This document shows, one piece after another, positions 29,497-30,510 of a DNA stretch of 30,510 bases (position 1 is its first letter; each line of letters opens with the position of its first letter). The notes beneath the pieces were generated by a model. It did no database searches and had not been told where the DNA came from. It worked only from the letters and a program-made list of their open reading frames with translations. Position numbers and translations under genes: made by a program. Location: positions 1 to 30,510 of the IMG/VR virus record IMGVR_UViG_3300009082_000047; one strand, given 5' to 3'. The DNA is from a virus.

Positions 29497-30510
29497 GGCG
29501 AGATGCCGAGCGCGGACTCGAAAGCGAAAAAACACACGGTCAGCCATTCGGCTTGGCTGGCGTATTTGTCGCGCTGAAATTGCGGGTTTCCCCACTTTTC
29601 CGCCGAGGCGCCAACCGCATCCGCCGGCGGCACGACCATCTTCCGGTTTTTGTTGGTGCGGTCATGCAGGTTTGTCCAGGTGGGTAGCGGCGTGCCGGCC
29701 TTCCAGCCGGGAAGTTTTCCGGCCAGGCTGATCAAGTCCTTGGCGCCACGCCGCCGCTCGCCATGTGTTTCGCACCAGCGGCCATACGCCTCAAACAAAT
29801 GCGAGCCGAGGCAGGGGCAGAACGGCAGCGGGTTGCCGTCGCGGTCGTCGATCTCGCCGGCAATCCATTCATGCAGGAAGCGTTCCTCGCTGGACTGGCC
29901 GAGGTTGACCAGTTCCTGCTTGGCTTTGGTCATCGGCGGCTTTGTCCAGGGGTGGAAGTCGCTGGTATCGACCTTCAGCAGGTAGTCATGCAGCGCGGCA
30001 ATGCCGCCGTTGTCGATTTCTTCGTTGACGGCGTGAAAAAACGCATCGTCGAGCTTGGGCGGAACCCAGATCACCAGATGCCGGCGGTCATCGTTTTCCA
30101 GTACCAGCGGCATGCGCTCGTTGGACAGGAACACGATATTCATCTGGTTTTTTTCGTTGTGCGCGGCGACGTTCTTCGGGTTGACGCGGATGGTGTCACC
30201 GGTGATGAAGCCCTTCAGCCGGTTTTTGATGTGATACATGTCCTGCCGAGCCAGCACTTCGTCGGCAACGATGAACAATTTTTTCTCGGACCAGTCGGCA
30301 TTGAACTTGTCTTCCAGCGCTTCCTGCCCAAGCACGCGGCCATAGGGGCCATAAATCTGGCTGTAGGCTTCAAAGAATCGGCTCTTTCCGGTGCCCTGGC
30401 CGCCATGCACGACGATGGCGCTGTGCATCTTGGCGCCGCGATGCTGCAACGGGTAGGCCAGCCATTTCAGAATCCACAGGTAGATGTCCGAATCGTTGGT
30501 TTCGTTGCCG
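29493..30510 (-). CDS. Primase-helicase, SF3/DUF5906-type (5' truncated)
   Basis: The frame is open to the right window edge and ends at TGA 29493. Walker A GGQGTGKS lies near the truncated start, followed by a helicase core with KKLFIVADEVLA (Walker B-like), NRLKGFITGDTIRVNPKNVA and MNIVFLSNERMPLVLENDDR (sensor-like), then PWTKPPM and a zinc-like CPCLG cluster. Wording matches phage replicative proteins with a DUF5906/SF3 helicase half; the primase half would lie beyond the edge. Unwinds phage DNA at the origin. Confidence 0.8.
   Translation of the reverse strand, partial: GNETNDSDIYLWILKWLAYPLQHRGAKMHSAIVVHGGQGTGKSRFFEAYSQIYGPYGRVLGQEALEDKFNADWSEKKLFIVADEVLARQDMYHIKNRLKGFITGDTIRVNPKNVAAHNEKNQMNIVFLSNERMPLVLENDDRRHLVIWVPPKLDDAFFHAVNEEIDNGGIAALHDYLLKVDTSDFHPWTKPPMTKAKQELVNLGQSSEERFLHEWIAGEIDDRDGNPLPFCPCLGSHLFEAYGRWCETHGERRRGAKDLISLAGKLPGWKAGTPLPTWTNLHDRTNKNRKMVVPPADAVGASAEKWGNPQFQRDKYASQAEWLTVCFFAFESALGISP

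Overview
The window is a tailed-phage genome or prophage segment of siphovirus type with a lambda-like late gene plan, from a GC-rich proteobacterial host (betaproteobacterial is my best guess from gene style and composition; the sequence does not prove it). Evidence for a long tail: a short tape measure gene, a major tail tube gene, and a gpG/gpGT-type programmed -1 frameshift upstream of the tape measure.

Layout. (1) 1-2569, plus strand: a tightly packed run of small early/accessory genes (coiled-coil protein, tandem winged-helix protein, zinc-knuckle protein, hypotheticals). (2) 2570-2805: a junction with a 47-bp 3' fragment of a tRNA gene (anticodon loop to CCA, apparently Val-CAC), a terminator for the minus strand, and a possible 3' stub of an integrase gene. 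(3) 30510 down to 2806, minus strand: one long late operon, nearly every gene joined by ATGA/TGATG overlaps. Read right to left it holds a primase-helicase (cut by the window edge), a 95-codon ORF made largely of an inverted 9-mer array, small terminase, ParB-methyltransferase, a conserved phage protein, large terminase, a Mor-like regulator, an accessory island, gpW-like connector, portal, fused prohead protease-capsid, two small head proteins, lysis cassette (M15 endolysin, holin, nested Rz/Rz1, small membrane proteins), surface/fibre-like genes, FII-like connector, gpU-like terminator, tail tube, gpG/GT, tape measure, an RCC1-propeller/tail-tip fusion and distal tail genes.

Most striking: the island at about 22812-24334, between the Mor-like gene and the gpW-like gene, has integron-cassette architecture (attC-like sites whose outer boxes pair exactly with the matching cassette boundary) plus a plus-strand two-gene moron with its own TATAAT promoter. 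The island is bracketed by a 12-bp direct repeat. A 57-bp leader (one mismatch) sits immediately upstream of both neck genes (22755 and 12099), 10.7 kb apart. A second striking structure is the 6+6 inverted array of a 9-mer directly upstream of the small terminase gene, a candidate packaging site or origin that also lies in an ORF coupled at both ends to its neighbours.

The genes work together as packaging (TerS/TerL), head (portal, protease-capsid, connectors), tail, lysis and host recognition. The low-GC stretches (2806-4000, about 7020-8050, 13200-14500) coincide with candidate host-contact modules and suggest recent exchange.
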